64,000 nt of DNA. It comes from Marivivens sp. Lineage in GTDB: Bacteria; Pseudomonadota; Alphaproteobacteria; Rhodobacterales; Rhodobacteraceae. Below, in pieces: positions 34,133 through 46,210 of this stretch (position 1 is its first letter; each line of letters begins with the position of its first letter). The position numbers and the translations under genes are program-made. The notes under the pieces were generated by a model that saw only the letters and a list, made by a program, of their open reading frames with translations, was not told the DNA's origin and did not search any database. Where the stretch lies: NCBI GenBank assembly GCA_024642115.1, contig JAHEBU010000011.1, positions 62,001-126,000 of the forward strand. The letters run 5' to 3'.

Positions 34133-36229
34133 CTAACGGTCCGCTACGGTCTTGGGTTCCAGGACCAGTGCCACGACCGAATTGGCGCTGACCTTGATCC
34201 GGCCTCCCGCCGGGGACAAGGGGGCCGAGGGGCGGCTGGTGTCGATGTGCCGGACCCAGTGCTGGCCCATGGCCGGGTTCGGCAGGATCGCTGTGATCGC
34301 CTCGCCCACATTGAAGACCAGATAGATCGCCGATTCCAGTGCCGCGTATTCGGGCGTGCCAGAGGCGGTGCGCAATTCCACGGCCAGATGACACTGGTCG
34401 GCATTGGCCCAGTCCGCATCGGTCATCGTCGCCCCGTCGGCCCGGCGCCAATAGATATCCGGGACGCCGTCGATCAGGCGCGACCGGGCGTGCAGGAACC
34501 GTTTCTGCCGCAGGATCGGGTGATCCCGTCGAAACGCGATCAGCGTCTTGCAGAACTCCAGAAATGCGGTGTCCGCCGTATCCCAGTCGATCCAGCCGAT
34601 CGGGCTGTCCTGGCAATAGGCGTTATTGTTGCCGCCCTGCGAATTGCCAAGCTCGTCCCCCCCCAGGATCATCGGGGTGCCTTGGGAAAACAGCAGCGTG
34701 GCCATCATGTTACGGCGGCGGGCGGCGCGGGCTGCAACGATGACCGGGTCGGTCGTCGGCCCCTCGACGCCCATGTTGTCCGACGCATTGTCCGAATGGC
34801 CGTCGCGGTTGTCCTCGCCATTCGCGTCGTTGTGTTTGTCGTTGTAGCTGACCACGTCCATCAGGGTGAACCCGTCATGGGCGGTCAGAAAATTGACCGA
34901 CGAGGTGGCAGGTTTGGCATCGTGATCGAACCGCAGGGCCGATCCGCTGATCCGTGTCGCCAGCTTGTTCACCAGCCCGGTGTCGCCCCGCCAGAATTTG
35001 CGGATCTGGTCGCGGTATTTGTCGTTCCACTCAGCAAAGGGTGGGGGATAGGCGCCCAGTTGATACCCCCCCGGCCCGATATCCCACGGCTCGGCAATCA
35101 GTTTGACCTGCGCCAGCACCGGGTCCTGCCGGATCGCCTGAAAGAACGGGGCGTTGCGGTCGAACCCTGTTTCGACCCGGCCCAGCGACGAACACAGGTC
35201 GAACCGGAACCCGTCCACATGCATCACCTCGACCCAGTAGCGCAGCGAATCCATCACCATGCGCAACACCATCGGGTGGTTCAGGTTCAGTGTGTTGCCC
35301 GTGCCCGTGTCGTCGATGTAATAGCGTTTGGTCTCGGCCAGCCGGTAATAGCTGTGGTTGTCCAATCCCCGGAAACACAGGGTCGGCCCCATCTGGTTGC
35401 CCTCGGCGGTGTGGTTGTAGACCACGTCCAGGATCACCTCGATCCCGGCGGTGTGAAACCGGGCCACCATGTGCTGGAATTCAGCGATATCCTGCGTCGC
35501 CATATACCGCGGTTCGGGGGCAAAGAACCCGTAGGTCATGTAACCCCAGTAGTTCGTCAGCCCCTTGTCCATCAGGAACCGATCGTTGATGAAGGCCTGA
35601 ACAGGCAACAACTCGATTGCGGTGACGCCCAATTTGGTCAGGTGGTCCAGGATCGGGTCCGAGGCAAGGCCCAGATAGGTGCCTGCATTCGGCACGTCCT
35701 TGCGCCCGGCGGTCATGCCTTTGACATGGGCCTCGTAGATCACCGACTCTTCCATCGGGCGGCGGGGATGATTGCTCTCTCCCCAACTGAAGGCCGGGTC
35801 AGTGACGATGCTTTTGGGCATGTAGCGGGCAGAATCGCGGGTATCAAAGGTCAGATCGCCGTGCTTGGCGCTCACGTCATAACCCATCAGGGCGTCGTGC
35901 CAGACCGGGTGGCCCGACAACCGCTTGGCATAGGGGTCGATCAGCAACTTGTGCGGGTTGAACCGGTGGCCTTCGTCGGGGCGGTACGGGCCGTGGGCGC
36001 GATAACCATACCGCTGTCCCGGCCGCAGGCCCGGCAGATAGCCGTGCCAGACATGGCCGTCATGTTCGGGCAGGTCGATCAGCAGGTATTCCTGTCCCTC
36101 GTCGTTGAACAGGCACAGAGTCATCCGGGTGGCATGCTGTGAAAAGACGGCGAAATTCACCCCGTCGCCATCGAAGGTAGCGCCCAGTGGATAGGGGCGG
36201 CCAGGGTTGATGGCAATGTTGCCGCTCAT
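34133..36229 (-). CDS. glgX: Glycogen debranching enzyme GlgX
   Basis: A 698-residue GH13 isoamylase-type debranching enzyme that removes short branches left by phosphorylase. A carbohydrate-binding N-terminal domain (YPLGATFDGDGVNFAVFSQHAT) is followed by the barrel with ELLPVQAF, LDVVYNHTAEGNQ, the nucleophile region VDGFRFDLCSSLGR, the acid region LIAEPWDIGPGGYQLG and FLTAHDGFTLMDVVSYNDKHN. The start at 36229 overlaps the glgA stop (ATGA); a longer open frame into glgA is spurious. No glycogen phosphorylase gene is in the window. Confidence 0.95.
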   Translation of the reverse strand: MSGNIAINPGRPYPLGATFDGDGVNFAVFSQHATRMTLCLFNDEGQEYLLIDLPEHDGHVWHGYLPGLRPGQRYGYRAHGPYRPDEGHRFNPHKLLIDPYAKRLSGHPVWHDALMGYDVSAKHGDLTFDTRDSARYMPKSIVTDPAFSWGESNHPRRPMEESVIYEAHVKGMTAGRKDVPNAGTYLGLASDPILDHLTKLGVTAIELLPVQAFINDRFLMDKGLTNYWGYMTYGFFAPEPRYMATQDIAEFQHMVARFHTAGIEVILDVVYNHTAEGNQMGPTLCFRGLDNHSYYRLAETKRYYIDDTGTGNTLNLNHPMVLRMVMDSLRYWVEVMHVDGFRFDLCSSLGRVETGFDRNAPFFQAIRQDPVLAQVKLIAEPWDIGPGGYQLGAYPPPFAEWNDKYRDQIRKFWRGDTGLVNKLATRISGSALRFDHDAKPATSSVNFLTAHDGFTLMDVVSYNDKHNDANGEDNRDGHSDNASDNMGVEGPTTDPVIVAARAARRRNMMATLLFSQGTPMILGGDELGNSQGGNNNAYCQDSPIGWIDWDTADTAFLEFCKTLIAFRRDHPILRQKRFLHARSRLIDGVPDIYWRRADGATMTDADWANADQCHLAVELRTASGTPEYAALESAIYLVFNVGEAITAILPNPAMGQHWVRHIDTSRPSAPLSPAGGRIKVSANSVVALVLEPKTVADR

Positions 36230-37653
36230 CTCTTCGGTATCGTATCCTGATAAAGCGCGGCATAGGCGCGGGCCGACGGCCCCCAGCCGACCGGCTGGCG
36301 CATGGCATTGGTCTGAAGCGTCTGCCACGTTTCGGGCTGGGCGAACAGGTCGCACAGGTGCGACAGGGCGCCCGACAGGGCATCGGTCGTCACAGGATGA
36401 AATTGCAGGCCGGTTGCGACCCCGACTGCCAAAGCGGCGGGCGATGCGGAAATGACGGTATCGGCCAGCCCCCCGGTCAGGGCGACAACCGGCACGGTGC
36501 CGTAGCGCAGACCATAAAGCTGGGTCAGCCCGCAGGGTTCAAACCGCGACGGGACAAGGATCGCATCGGCCCCGGCGATGATCCGGTGGCTCAGCCCCTC
36601 GTCATAGCCGATCCGGACGGCGATGTTGGGATCGCGGGCAGCGGCCCGCCATGCCTGTTCCAGCCAGGCATCGCCCGACCCCAGCAGGACCAGTTGCCCA
36701 CCCCGGCCAATCAGCGTTGGCAACGCCTCAAGCAAGAGGTCCAGCCCCTTTTGCTCGGTCAGGCGTGACACCACGGCGCACAACGGGCCGGGGGCGTCGG
36801 GCAGGTCGAATTCGGCGCGCAGGTCGGCGCGGTTTTTCAGCTTGTCCTTGGGCGTCTTGTAGGGCGCGATCGCGGGGTCCGTGGCAGGGTTCCAGACCAC
36901 TTCGTCGATCCCGTTGATGATCCCCGACACGACGCCACGCCGCGCCCGCATCACCCCGTCCAGCCCCATACCGAACGCGTCGGTCATCAGTTCGGCGGCA
37001 TAGGTCGGCGACACCGTGGTCAGCCGGTCCGCCCCCACCAGCCCGGCCTTGAGCGCGGAAATCCGCCCCCAGAATTCGAACCCGTCGGCGGTATAGCGAT
37101 AGGGGCTGAGTTTGAGCGCGGCCATCTTGTGCGGATCGGCCAGCCCGTGAAAGGCGATGTTGTGAATGGTCAGGATCGTGCCGACCTTGCCGGTCCCGCC
37201 CATCCCGTGCAGGTATTCCGGCACCAGTCCCGCCTGCCAGTCGTGGCAATGCAGGATGTCGGCTCGCCACCCGTCGATGCCGTTGCTGCCGATCTTGGCC
37301 GCGATCCACGACAGGGCGGCGAACCGTTCGGGATTGTCCGGCCAGTCGCGGCCATCCGGCCCCAGATAAATCGACCCCGGGCGGTCAAAGAGATGCGGCG
37401 CGTCGATCACCAACAGGTCCAGCCCCGCAACGGTCGCCGCGAGCAATCGGGCGGACCCGCCGAACAGCGCGGGCTCGGTGCTGACGACCTTTGGGTCTTT
37501 GAGCGCCTTCATCACGGCCGGATAGCCCGGCAGCAGGGTCCGCATCGTCACACCCTGGGCGGCCAATGCGGCGGGCAATGCGCCCACCACATCCGCCAGA
37601 CCCCCGGTTTTCACCAGCGGCGCACATTCCGAAGCGACGGACAGAACCTGCAT
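36226..37653 (-). CDS. glgA: Glycogen synthase
   Basis: A 475-residue GT5 glycogen synthase that uses ADP-glucose to extend alpha-1,4-glucan. The ADP-glucose-binding KTGGLADVVGALP is at residues 15-27. The acceptor-side HCHDWQAGLVPEYL, the SRLTEQKGLDLLLEAL segment and the C-terminal catalytic stretch SRFEPCGLTQLYGLRYGTVPVVALTGGLADTV are all present. It follows glgC after 13 bases and is coupled to glgX by ATGA. Length is normal for the bacterial family. Confidence 0.96.
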   Translation of the reverse strand: MQVLSVASECAPLVKTGGLADVVGALPAALAAQGVTMRTLLPGYPAVMKALKDPKVVSTEPALFGGSARLLAATVAGLDLLVIDAPHLFDRPGSIYLGPDGRDWPDNPERFAALSWIAAKIGSNGIDGWRADILHCHDWQAGLVPEYLHGMGGTGKVGTILTIHNIAFHGLADPHKMAALKLSPYRYTADGFEFWGRISALKAGLVGADRLTTVSPTYAAELMTDAFGMGLDGVMRARRGVVSGIINGIDEVVWNPATDPAIAPYKTPKDKLKNRADLRAEFDLPDAPGPLCAVVSRLTEQKGLDLLLEALPTLIGRGGQLVLLGSGDAWLEQAWRAAARDPNIAVRIGYDEGLSHRIIAGADAILVPSRFEPCGLTQLYGLRYGTVPVVALTGGLADTVISASPAALAVGVATGLQFHPVTTDALSGALSHLCDLFAQPETWQTLQTNAMRQPVGWGPSARAYAALYQDTIPKR

Positions 37654-37666
37654 CAGCCGTGCGTCC

Positions 37667-38929
37667 TCACAGCGACGCCGCGCGTTTGTCGATCATGTCC
37701 TGGGTGATAAGGGTGACACCCCGTTCGGTCACGCGGAACCACTTGCGGTCCTCGTCGTGATCCTCGCCCACGACCAGTCCATCGGGGATGACCACACCCC
37801 GGTCGATCACCACGTTGCGCAGGCGGGCGTGACGTTCAACGGTAACGTACGGCAGGACAACGGCGTGATCGAGGACGGCATAGGAATTGGTATGCACTTC
37901 GGTAAACAGCAGCGAATTGCGCACTTCGGTCCCCGAAATGATGCAGCCGCCTGACACCATCGACGAAATGGCGATTCCGCGGCGGTCTTTCTCGTCGTGG
38001 ATGAACTTGGCGGGGGGGACGGATTCCGAATAGGTCCAGATCGGCCAGGACTTGTCCCACAGGTTCAGATCGGGGGTAAAGTTGGTGAGGTCAATGTTCG
38101 CCTCCCAAAAGGCATCGACCGTTCCGACATCCTTCCAATAGGCGGGGGCGCCGGGCGCGCGCACGCAGCTGTCGTTGAACCGGTGGGCGATGGCCTTGCC
38201 GTTCTTGACGATGTCGGGGATCAGGTCGTTGCCGAAATCATGGCTCGAATTGGGATCCTCATTGTCCTTGAGCAGCAGTTCGCGCAGGAATTTCCAGTTA
38301 AAGACGTAAATTCCCATCGAGGCAAGGGCGACCGACGGATCATCGGGCGTGCCGGGCGGGTCTTTGGGTTTTTCCAGAAACGATGTGATCCGGCCCGTGG
38401 CATCGGTGGCCATGACGCCAAAGGCCGTGGCCTCCATCCTTGGCACGGTCAGACAACCGATGGTCACATCCGCGCCGGTATCGACGTGCTGGCGCAGCAT
38501 CACCTCGTAGTCCATTTTGTAGATGTGGTCGCCCGCCAGAATGATGATGTAATCAACGCCGTAGCTGTCCACGATGTCGATGTTCTGGGTCACGGCGTCG
38601 GCGGTGCCGCGATACCAGCTGCTTTCGTCCATCCGCTGCGAGGCGGGCAGAATGTCCAGGAATTCGTTGCGTTCGGCGCGGAAAAAGTTCCAGCCGCGCT
38701 GGCAATGGCGGATCAGGCTGTGCGCCTTGTACTGGGTGGCCACAGCCATCTTGCGGATGCCGGAATTCATCGCGTTGGACAGGGCAAAGTCGATGATCCG
38801 GGTCTTGCCCCCGAAATAGACCGCCGGTTTCACCCGGCTGTTGGTCAGTTCCTTGAGCCGCGATCCGCGTCCGCCGGCAAGGACAAAGGCCATGGATCGT
38901 TGGGTCAGTCTGCGGTTTTCTGGTGCCAT
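37667..38929 (-). CDS. glgC: Glucose-1-phosphate adenylyltransferase
   Basis: A 420-residue ADP-glucose pyrophosphorylase, the committing and usually allosterically controlled step of glycogen synthesis. Seen are [39 protein letters not shown] in pieces: the nucleotide-binding GGRGSRL, the [11 protein letters not shown] stretch, then [24 protein letters not shown] and [14 protein letters not shown]. The C-terminal beta-helix contains [20 protein letters not shown]. It lies 20 bases after glgB and 13 bases before glgA in the minus-strand operon. Confidence 0.96.
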   Translation of the reverse strand: MAPENRRLTQRSMAFVLAGGRGSRLKELTNSRVKPAVYFGGKTRIIDFALSNAMNSGIRKMAVATQYKAHSLIRHCQRGWNFFRAERNEFLDILPASQRMDESSWYRGTADAVTQNIDIVDSYGVDYIIILAGDHIYKMDYEVMLRQHVDTGADVTIGCLTVPRMEATAFGVMATDATGRITSFLEKPKDPPGTPDDPSVALASMGIYVFNWKFLRELLLKDNEDPNSSHDFGNDLIPDIVKNGKAIAHRFNDSCVRAPGAPAYWKDVGTVDAFWEANIDLTNFTPDLNLWDKSWPIWTYSESVPPAKFIHDEKDRRGIAISSMVSGGCIISGTEVRNSLLFTEVHTNSYAVLDHAVVLPYVTVERHARLRNVVIDRGVVIPDGLVVGEDHDEDRKWFRVTERGVTLITQDMIDKRAASL

Positions 38930-38949
38930 GTCGATCGGGCCTCCCGTCC

Positions 38950-41157
<2,208 letters not shown>

Positions 41158-41194
41158 ACCGCCTTTATTGTGTCTCACAAGCTGGATGTTAGGG

Positions 41195-41869
41195 CTAACG
41201 CCCCGGTTGACCGTCCAAAACCAAATCACAGGGCAGGGCGCGGTCGATGACGCGTTGGGCGTTGGGAATGTCGTTGCCTTCGGCCCGGCGGGTGGCCACA
41301 GCGCGGCTGTGATTAAGGCTGAGCCAGCGCTGGATCAGCCGGGCACGCAGTTCGGGCATCGGCACGTCAAGGCGGGCCGAGATATCCCACAGCTGGGCAA
41401 GGTCCGACCACGGTGCCTCGTCAAACAGGACATAGTTGCCCTCGACGATGACGACGGGGCAGGCAGCGGGAACCACCTGGGCACCCGCCACGGCCAGATC
41501 GCGGGTGCGGTCAAACAGCGGCACGATCACCTCGCCCCCGGCCTTCAGACGGCGAATGGTGTGGATAAAGCCCAGCACGTCAAAGGTTTCCGGAGCACCC
41601 TTGCGCGGGCGCAGCCCCATCTGGTCCAGCACCGCATTGTCGAGGTGAAAGCCATCCATCGGCACCACCTCTGCGGGGCATTTCTGCAACCGCAGGCGGC
41701 GGGCCAGTTCCGAGGCAAGGGTCGATTTCCCGCTGGCCGGGGCTCCGGCTATGGCGACCAAAACCCGCGCCTGCCCCTCGCGCTTTGCATGAACAAGATC
41801 GGCCAATGCATTGACGTGAGTGGTGATATCAAGCACGGGCGCCTCGTCAGATGGTTTCCATTTCGTCAT
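41195..41869 (-). CDS. frcK: FrcK-like P-loop kinase of the sugar ABC operon
   Basis: A 224-residue kinase of the uridine-kinase/pantothenate-kinase superfamily. The P-loop [10 protein letters not shown] is at 41-50, then [30 protein letters not shown] and [31 protein letters not shown] follows. The order binding protein-permease-ATPase-kinase matches the frcBCAK fructose operon of Sinorhizobium, whose FrcK has this fold. Its true substrate is unproven even there. It overlaps the ATPase gene by 23 bases, a deep overlap that implies coupled translation. Confidence 0.82.
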   Translation of the reverse strand: MTKWKPSDEAPVLDITTHVNALADLVHAKREGQARVLVAIAGAPASGKSTLASELARRLRLQKCPAEVVPMDGFHLDNAVLDQMGLRPRKGAPETFDVLGFIHTIRRLKAGGEVIVPLFDRTRDLAVAGAQVVPAACPVVIVEGNYVLFDEAPWSDLAQLWDISARLDVPMPELRARLIQRWLSLNHSRAVATRRAEGNDIPNAQRVIDRALPCDLVLDGQPGR

Positions 41870-42632
41870 CTGGAACCTTTGCGCCAGTCATATATGCGAC
41901 GGCGTCCGACATGGAATGATTCTTTGGGTTGATGACGCAAAGCCGCCGACCCAGACGGTGGATATGGATGCGGTCGGCCACTTCAAAGACGTGAGGCATG
42001 TTGTGGCTGATCAGCACGATCGGGATACCCCGCGACCGCACGTCCAGGATCAGTTCCAGCACCCGGCGGCTTTCCTTGACACCCAATGCGGCTGTCGGTT
42101 CGTCCAGGATGATGACCTTGGACCCAAACGCAGCGGCGCGGGCCACGGCGACGCCCTGACGCTGGCCACCCGACAGGGTTTCGACCGCCTGATTGATGTT
42201 CTGGATCGTCATCAGACCCAGTTCAGACAGTTTCTCGCGGGCGAAATCCTGCATCTTCTTGTGGTCCATCATCCGAAAGATCTGGCCCATCGGGCCGGTT
42301 TTGCGGATTTCGCGGCCCAGGAACATGTTGTCCGCGATGGACAGGGCCGGGGACAGGGCAAGGTTCTGATACACCGTCTCGATCCCGGCGTTACGGGCAT
42401 CCTCGGGCGACTTGAAATGCAGGGTCTTGCCTTCCAGCGTGATCTCGCCGTGGTCGGGAATGACCGCGCCGGAAATCGCCTTGATCAGGGTGGACTTGCC
42501 CGCACCATTGTCGCCGATGACGGCAGTGATCTCGCCGGGGTAAAGGTCGAAATCCGCCCCGTTCATGGCCACGACAGTTCCGTAGCGCTTCATCAGACCG
42601 CGGGCGGTCAGGATCGGTTGGACATCACTCAT
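41847..42632 (-). CDS. frcA: FrcA-like sugar ABC transporter ATP-binding protein
   Basis: A 261-residue single-domain ABC ATPase. Walker A GDNGAGKST is at 40-48, signature LSGGQRQGVAVARA, Walker B VIILDEPTAALGV and switch His in LISHNMPHVFEVADR. The start at 42632 overlaps the permease stop (ATGA); seven more codons upstream are in frame but inside frcC. It closely parallels the inositol-cluster ATPase at 6703-7473 in size and motifs, which suggests that both transporters belong to the same FrcA-type branch. Confidence 0.88.
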   Translation of the reverse strand: MSDVQPILTARGLMKRYGTVVAMNGADFDLYPGEITAVIGDNGAGKSTLIKAISGAVIPDHGEITLEGKTLHFKSPEDARNAGIETVYQNLALSPALSIADNMFLGREIRKTGPMGQIFRMMDHKKMQDFAREKLSELGLMTIQNINQAVETLSGGQRQGVAVARAAAFGSKVIILDEPTAALGVKESRRVLELILDVRSRGIPIVLISHNMPHVFEVADRIHIHRLGRRLCVINPKNHSMSDAVAYMTGAKVPDDEMETI

Positions 42633-43708
42633 TTCGTGGCCCTCCGCAGCCATTGGTCAAGTGCGACAGCGATGATGACAAGGTTGCCCGCGGCAAACAT
42701 CTGCCAGTAGTCGTCCACGCCTGCCAGCGACAGGCCGGTGTTGAACACACCCACGATCACAGCCCCCAGAACCGATCCGACGATCGACCCACGGCCGCCG
42801 AACAGGGACGTGCCGCCGATCACCACGGCGGTGATGGACCCAAGGTTCACGTCTTCAAACCCGATCGGACTGATCGATCCGACCCGGCCCGCCGCGACCC
42901 AGCCGCCAAAGGCGCAGATCAGGCCCGCAAAGGCATAGACGGAAATCAGGGTGCGGTTGATCTTGATACCCGACAACATGGCCGCTTCGGGATCGTCACC
43001 GATGGCATGCACATGGCGGCCCCAGGCGGTGTGGTTCAGCATGTACCAGACCACGACGGCCAGAACGATCATGGCAACCACGCCCAGCGTGACGGTGAAC
43101 CCGCCCAGATTGACCGACTGTCCAAAGAACAAAAGGCTGGGGGCAGTTTCGCGAATGTCCGCGCCCCGGATCGACTGCGACCCGGAATACCACAGTTTGA
43201 GCGAGGTAAAGACGCTCAGCGTGCCCAGCGTCACGATGAAGGGGGGCAGTTTGACAAAGGTGACCAGCACCCCGTTGACCCACCCCATCAGGCCACCAAA
43301 GAACAGGCCGACGGAAATGGCGAAGAACGGCGGCAGACCTACGTTCACCGCAAGGTTGCCCATGATGACCGACGACAAGACCAGAATGGCCGCGACCGAC
43401 AGGTCGATGCCTGCGGTCAGGATGATAAGGGTCTGGGCGATGGCCACGATCCCCGTCACCGTCACCTGCTTGAGCACCAGCGACAGCACCCCGGCAGTCA
43501 TGAAATTGTTGGCGATAAGGCCAAAGATGATGACGCTGATCAGCAGCACCATGGCCGGGATCGACGTCGGATAGTCCCGCAGGAATCCGCGCAGGCGGTA
43601 CATCAACGTCTTGTCATCGGCGGCAAAGGACGCAACGGCCTTATCGGCCTCGCTGAGCTTTGCCTCGAACTCGTTGATGGGTTTTCTTGGTGTGGATGCG
43701 TCGCTCAT
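42629..43708 (-). CDS. frcC: FrcC-like sugar ABC transporter permease
   Basis: A 359-residue CUT2-type permease with about ten hydrophobic segments after a 45-residue charged N-terminal tail. It shows LTAGIDLSVAAILVLSSVIMGN, FVKLPPFIVTLGTLSVFTSLKL and GDDPEAAMLSGIKINRTLISVYAFAGL. AVVIGGTSLFGGRGSIVGSVLGAVIVG and a C-terminal VALDQWLRRATK are also present. I chose ATG 43708; a GTG at 43717 is too close to the GGGGG ribosome site. It is preceded by an 11-base hairpin separating it from the binding-protein gene. Confidence 0.88.
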   Translation of the reverse strand: MSDASTPRKPINEFEAKLSEADKAVASFAADDKTLMYRLRGFLRDYPTSIPAMVLLISVIIFGLIANNFMTAGVLSLVLKQVTVTGIVAIAQTLIILTAGIDLSVAAILVLSSVIMGNLAVNVGLPPFFAISVGLFFGGLMGWVNGVLVTFVKLPPFIVTLGTLSVFTSLKLWYSGSQSIRGADIRETAPSLLFFGQSVNLGGFTVTLGVVAMIVLAVVVWYMLNHTAWGRHVHAIGDDPEAAMLSGIKINRTLISVYAFAGLICAFGGWVAAGRVGSISPIGFEDVNLGSITAVVIGGTSLFGGRGSIVGSVLGAVIVGVFNTGLSLAGVDDYWQMFAAGNLVIIAVALDQWLRRATK

Positions 43709-43770
43709 CGTTTGCACGTCCCCCTGCTAAGCGAACCCCGACTCCCCCTCGGGTTTGGGTCGATGATATA

Positions 43771-43796
43771 CAAAGGGCGACAGAAGTCGCCCTTTG
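43771..43796 (-). terminator. Stem-loop between frcB and frcC
   Basis: A perfect 11-base stem CAAAGGGCGAC / GTCGCCCTTTG with loop AGAA lies in the gap after the binding-protein gene. On the transcribed (minus) strand there is no long T-run after it, so partial termination or protection of the upstream mRNA is likely, giving more binding protein than permease. Confidence 0.6.
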
Positions 43797-43836
43797 AATT
43801 TTCAGGAATGTTCAGGCCGTCAGACCCGCCCGGGTC

Positions 43837-44841
43837 TTAGCCCCAGCAGAGTTCGGTGCCCTTGGCGCTGTCGATCGACGGTACGCCGTCAACCGGATGG
43901 TCGGTGACCAGGTTCACACCCGTGTTGAAGAACGTCAGGCCGTCCGACGCCATCGGCTTGGTGCCGTCCTTGGCGAACTGGGCGATGGCGGCAACACCCT
44001 TGGCGGCCATATCCAGCGGATACTGCTGCGAGGTGGCACCGATCACGCCAGCGGCCACGTTGGCGATGCCGGGGCAGCCGCCGTCAACCGACACAATCAA
44101 CACGCCGGTCTTGCCAGCGGTTTGCAGCGCCTGATAGGCACCTTCGGCTGCGGGTTCATTGATGGTGTAGACCACGTTGATGTCGGGGTCCTTGGCCAGC
44201 AGGTTCTCCATTGCAGTCACGCCACCTTCGACAGACGCCTGCGAGGTTTCGTGGCCAATCACGCGGGGATCGGTTTCCGACCCCATGACCGCCAGGTTCG
44301 GCACTTCGATGCCAAAGCCCTTGAGGAAACCGGTGTCGCGGGCAACGTCGACCGAGATGTTGTCCTTGTTGATGTCGAGCATGCCGATCTTGGCATTGGC
44401 AGCCTCGGCACCCAGCGTGGCGGCAGCCCACTGACCGATCAGCAGACCGGCTTCAAAGTTGTCGGTCGCAAAGGTCATGTCCTGGGCTTCGGGATCGGCC
44501 AGCGGGGTGTCCAGGGCGATAACCAGGATACCAGCAGCGCGGGCAGCGATCAGGGCCGGACCGACCGAGTCGTTGGACGGGGTGATCAGGATACCCTTGG
44601 CGCCAGCGGCGACGCAGTTTTCGATGGCGGTGATCTGCGGGGCAGCGTCCCCATCGGTCACACCAGCGTAGGCCTGGAAATCCATCCCGGCTTCCTTGGC
44701 GGCGGCTTCGGCGCCTTCCTTCATCTTCACGAAGAAGGGGTTGGTGTTGTTCTTGGTGATCAGGCAGGTCAGATCAGCAGCCTGCGACATGCCGACAGAC
44801 GCGATCAGGGCCAGAGCCGACCCAGCGAGCAGTTTCTTCAT
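43837..44841 (-). CDS. frcB: FrcB-like sugar ABC transporter substrate-binding protein
   Basis: A 334-residue periplasmic binding protein with signal peptide [21 protein letters not shown] and mature [24 protein letters not shown]. The segments [87 protein letters not shown] and the C-terminal ESIDS-like [16 protein letters not shown] strongly resemble FrcB of Sinorhizobium (fructose, also mannose and ribose). It starts the frcBCAK-like operon, divergent from the ROK regulator. The nearby IolB/IolC/aldolase set leaves open that the ligand is another sugar or cyclitol. Confidence 0.88.
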   Translation of the reverse strand: MKKLLAGSALALIASVGMSQAADLTCLITKNNTNPFFVKMKEGAEAAAKEAGMDFQAYAGVTDGDAAPQITAIENCVAAGAKGILITPSNDSVGPALIAARAAGILVIALDTPLADPEAQDMTFATDNFEAGLLIGQWAAATLGAEAANAKIGMLDINKDNISVDVARDTGFLKGFGIEVPNLAVMGSETDPRVIGHETSQASVEGGVTAMENLLAKDPDINVVYTINEPAAEGAYQALQTAGKTGVLIVSVDGGCPGIANVAAGVIGATSQQYPLDMAAKGVAAIAQFAKDGTKPMASDGLTFFNTGVNLVTDHPVDGVPSIDSAKGTELCWG

Positions 44842-44944
44842 GGTATCCTCCCAAAAAATCAGTGGCAGCCAGTCTTGGCGGCAGCACGGTCCCTCGCACT
44901 GGTGGCTCGGGAATGACCCTAGGTAACAATGATTCGGCGGTCTG

Positions 44945-44973
44945 CGTCAATAAATAAATCTAGTTGATTTATT
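44945..44973. promoter_or_regulatory. ROK-regulator palindrome and -35 element in the frcB/frcR divergent region
   Basis: AATAAATC (44953-44960) and GATTTATT (44966-44973) form an AT-rich 8-base inverted repeat with spacer TAGTT, in style like NagC/Mlc-type ROK sites. Two bases away, on the minus strand, TTGACG (complement of 44945-44950) is a good -35 element for frcB. The palindrome thus touches the frcB promoter and lies 41 bases before frcR. Regulation of both genes by the ROK protein is inferred. Confidence 0.6.
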
Positions 44974-45013
44974 AATCGGGATCGGTCCACACTCCCCTAC
45001 GGGAGGATGGCAC

Positions 45014-46210
45014 ATGGACCGCGCAGAGGTGCGAACACTAAGCGCAGGCGTGAACCAGCAGGGCGTGCGGCAGCACAACGAACGGCTGATTCTGTCGATG
45101 ATCCAGCGCAACGGCGCCATGCCCGGCAGCGACCTTGCCCGTATGGCGGGGCTGTCTCCGCAGACCGTGTCGGTCATCCTGCGCGGGCTCGAGACGGACG
45201 GGTTCATCGAACGGGGCGATCCGCAACGGGGCAGGGTGGGTAAACCGTCGATCCCGATGGCCCTTGCCGCCGACGGGGCCTATTCGATCGGGCTCAAGAT
45301 CGGGCGACGCAGCGCCGACCTGGTCCTGTCCGATTTTCTGGGCAATATCCGCCATCAGGTGCAGACCACCTATCGCTATCCCATGCCCGACACGATCTTT
45401 GGCTTTCTCAAGGCCGGCCTGGCCGCGATCCGCGAAACGCTGTCGCCCGACTCCGCCCACCGGATTGCGGGCATCGGCATCGCCAAACCGTTTGAAATCT
45501 GGAACTGGCACGACACCATCGGTGCGCCCGCCGACCGGCTGGCTGTCTGGCGCGACATAGATTTCGAGGCCGAGGTCGCCCGGTTTTCCAACCTGCCTGT
45601 CTATATCGAAAACGATGCAACAGCGGCCTGCCGGGCCGAACACATCTATGGGCGGGGCCGCGAATTCCGCGATTTCGCCTATTTCTTCGTGGGATCGTTC
45701 ATCGGCGGCGGGATTGTTCTGAACAATTCGGTTTTCGAGGGGCATAGCGGTAACGCCGGGGCCTTCGGGTCCTTGCCGTCACGCGGGCCGGACGGGTCGG
45801 ACCGGCAGTTGATCGACCTCGCCTCGCTCTACCTGCTCGAAGCCGAGCTCGACGCGGCAGGCATCGAACCGGCCCGCCTGTGGGCGCAACCGCAGGACTG
45901 GTCCGGCTTTCCTCAAATACTGGAACGATGGATCGAAAAAACGGCCCAGCACCTTGCCCGTGCGGCGCTGACCGTCTGCGCGGTGATTGATTTCGAGGCT
46001 GTGCTGATCGACGGTGGGTTTCCCCCGATGGTGCGGTCCCGGCTTGTTCAGCGGACGGCCGAGGCGCTCGACAAACTGGATACGAGGGGCCTTTTCATCC
46101 CCCGGATCGAAGCAGGGGCAGTGGGCGGCAATGCCCGGGCGTTGGGCGCGGCGACCGCGCCGATCTTTTCACAATTCCTGCTCAACACCCACGGCGGGCT
46201 GTCGGCCTAA
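45014..46210 (+). CDS. frcR: ROK-family transcriptional regulator, FrcR-like
   Basis: A 398-residue ROK regulator. A winged helix lies at about residues 20-80 (NERLILSMIQRNGAMPGSDLARMAGLSPQTVSVILRGLETDG, in two parts). The sugar-kinase-like domain has IYENDATAA-type IENDATAACRAEHIYG and FFVGSFIGGGIVLNN. The usual ROK zinc motif CxCGxxGC is missing: GHSGNAGAFGSLPSRG stands in its place, so effector binding may differ. GGGAGG precedes the start. It is divergent from frcB, with an AT-rich palindrome between them, and overlaps the convergent aldolase gene by 4 bases. Confidence 0.88.
   Translation: MDRAEVRTLSAGVNQQGVRQHNERLILSMIQRNGAMPGSDLARMAGLSPQTVSVILRGLETDGFIERGDPQRGRVGKPSIPMALAADGAYSIGLKIGRRSADLVLSDFLGNIRHQVQTTYRYPMPDTIFGFLKAGLAAIRETLSPDSAHRIAGIGIAKPFEIWNWHDTIGAPADRLAVWRDIDFEAEVARFSNLPVYIENDATAACRAEHIYGRGREFRDFAYFFVGSFIGGGIVLNNSVFEGHSGNAGAFGSLPSRGPDGSDRQLIDLASLYLLEAELDAAGIEPARLWAQPQDWSGFPQILERWIEKTAQHLARAALTVCAVIDFEAVLIDGGFPPMVRSRLVQRTAEALDKLDTRGLFIPRIEAGAVGGNARALGAATAPIFSQFLLNTHGGLSA

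Noticed and set aside
43837-46210. Ribose (rbs) system instead of an frc-like system
   Set aside because: The ATPase has a single domain and a FrcK-type kinase follows, with a divergent ROK regulator; an rbs locus would have a tandem ATPase, RbsD and RbsK.
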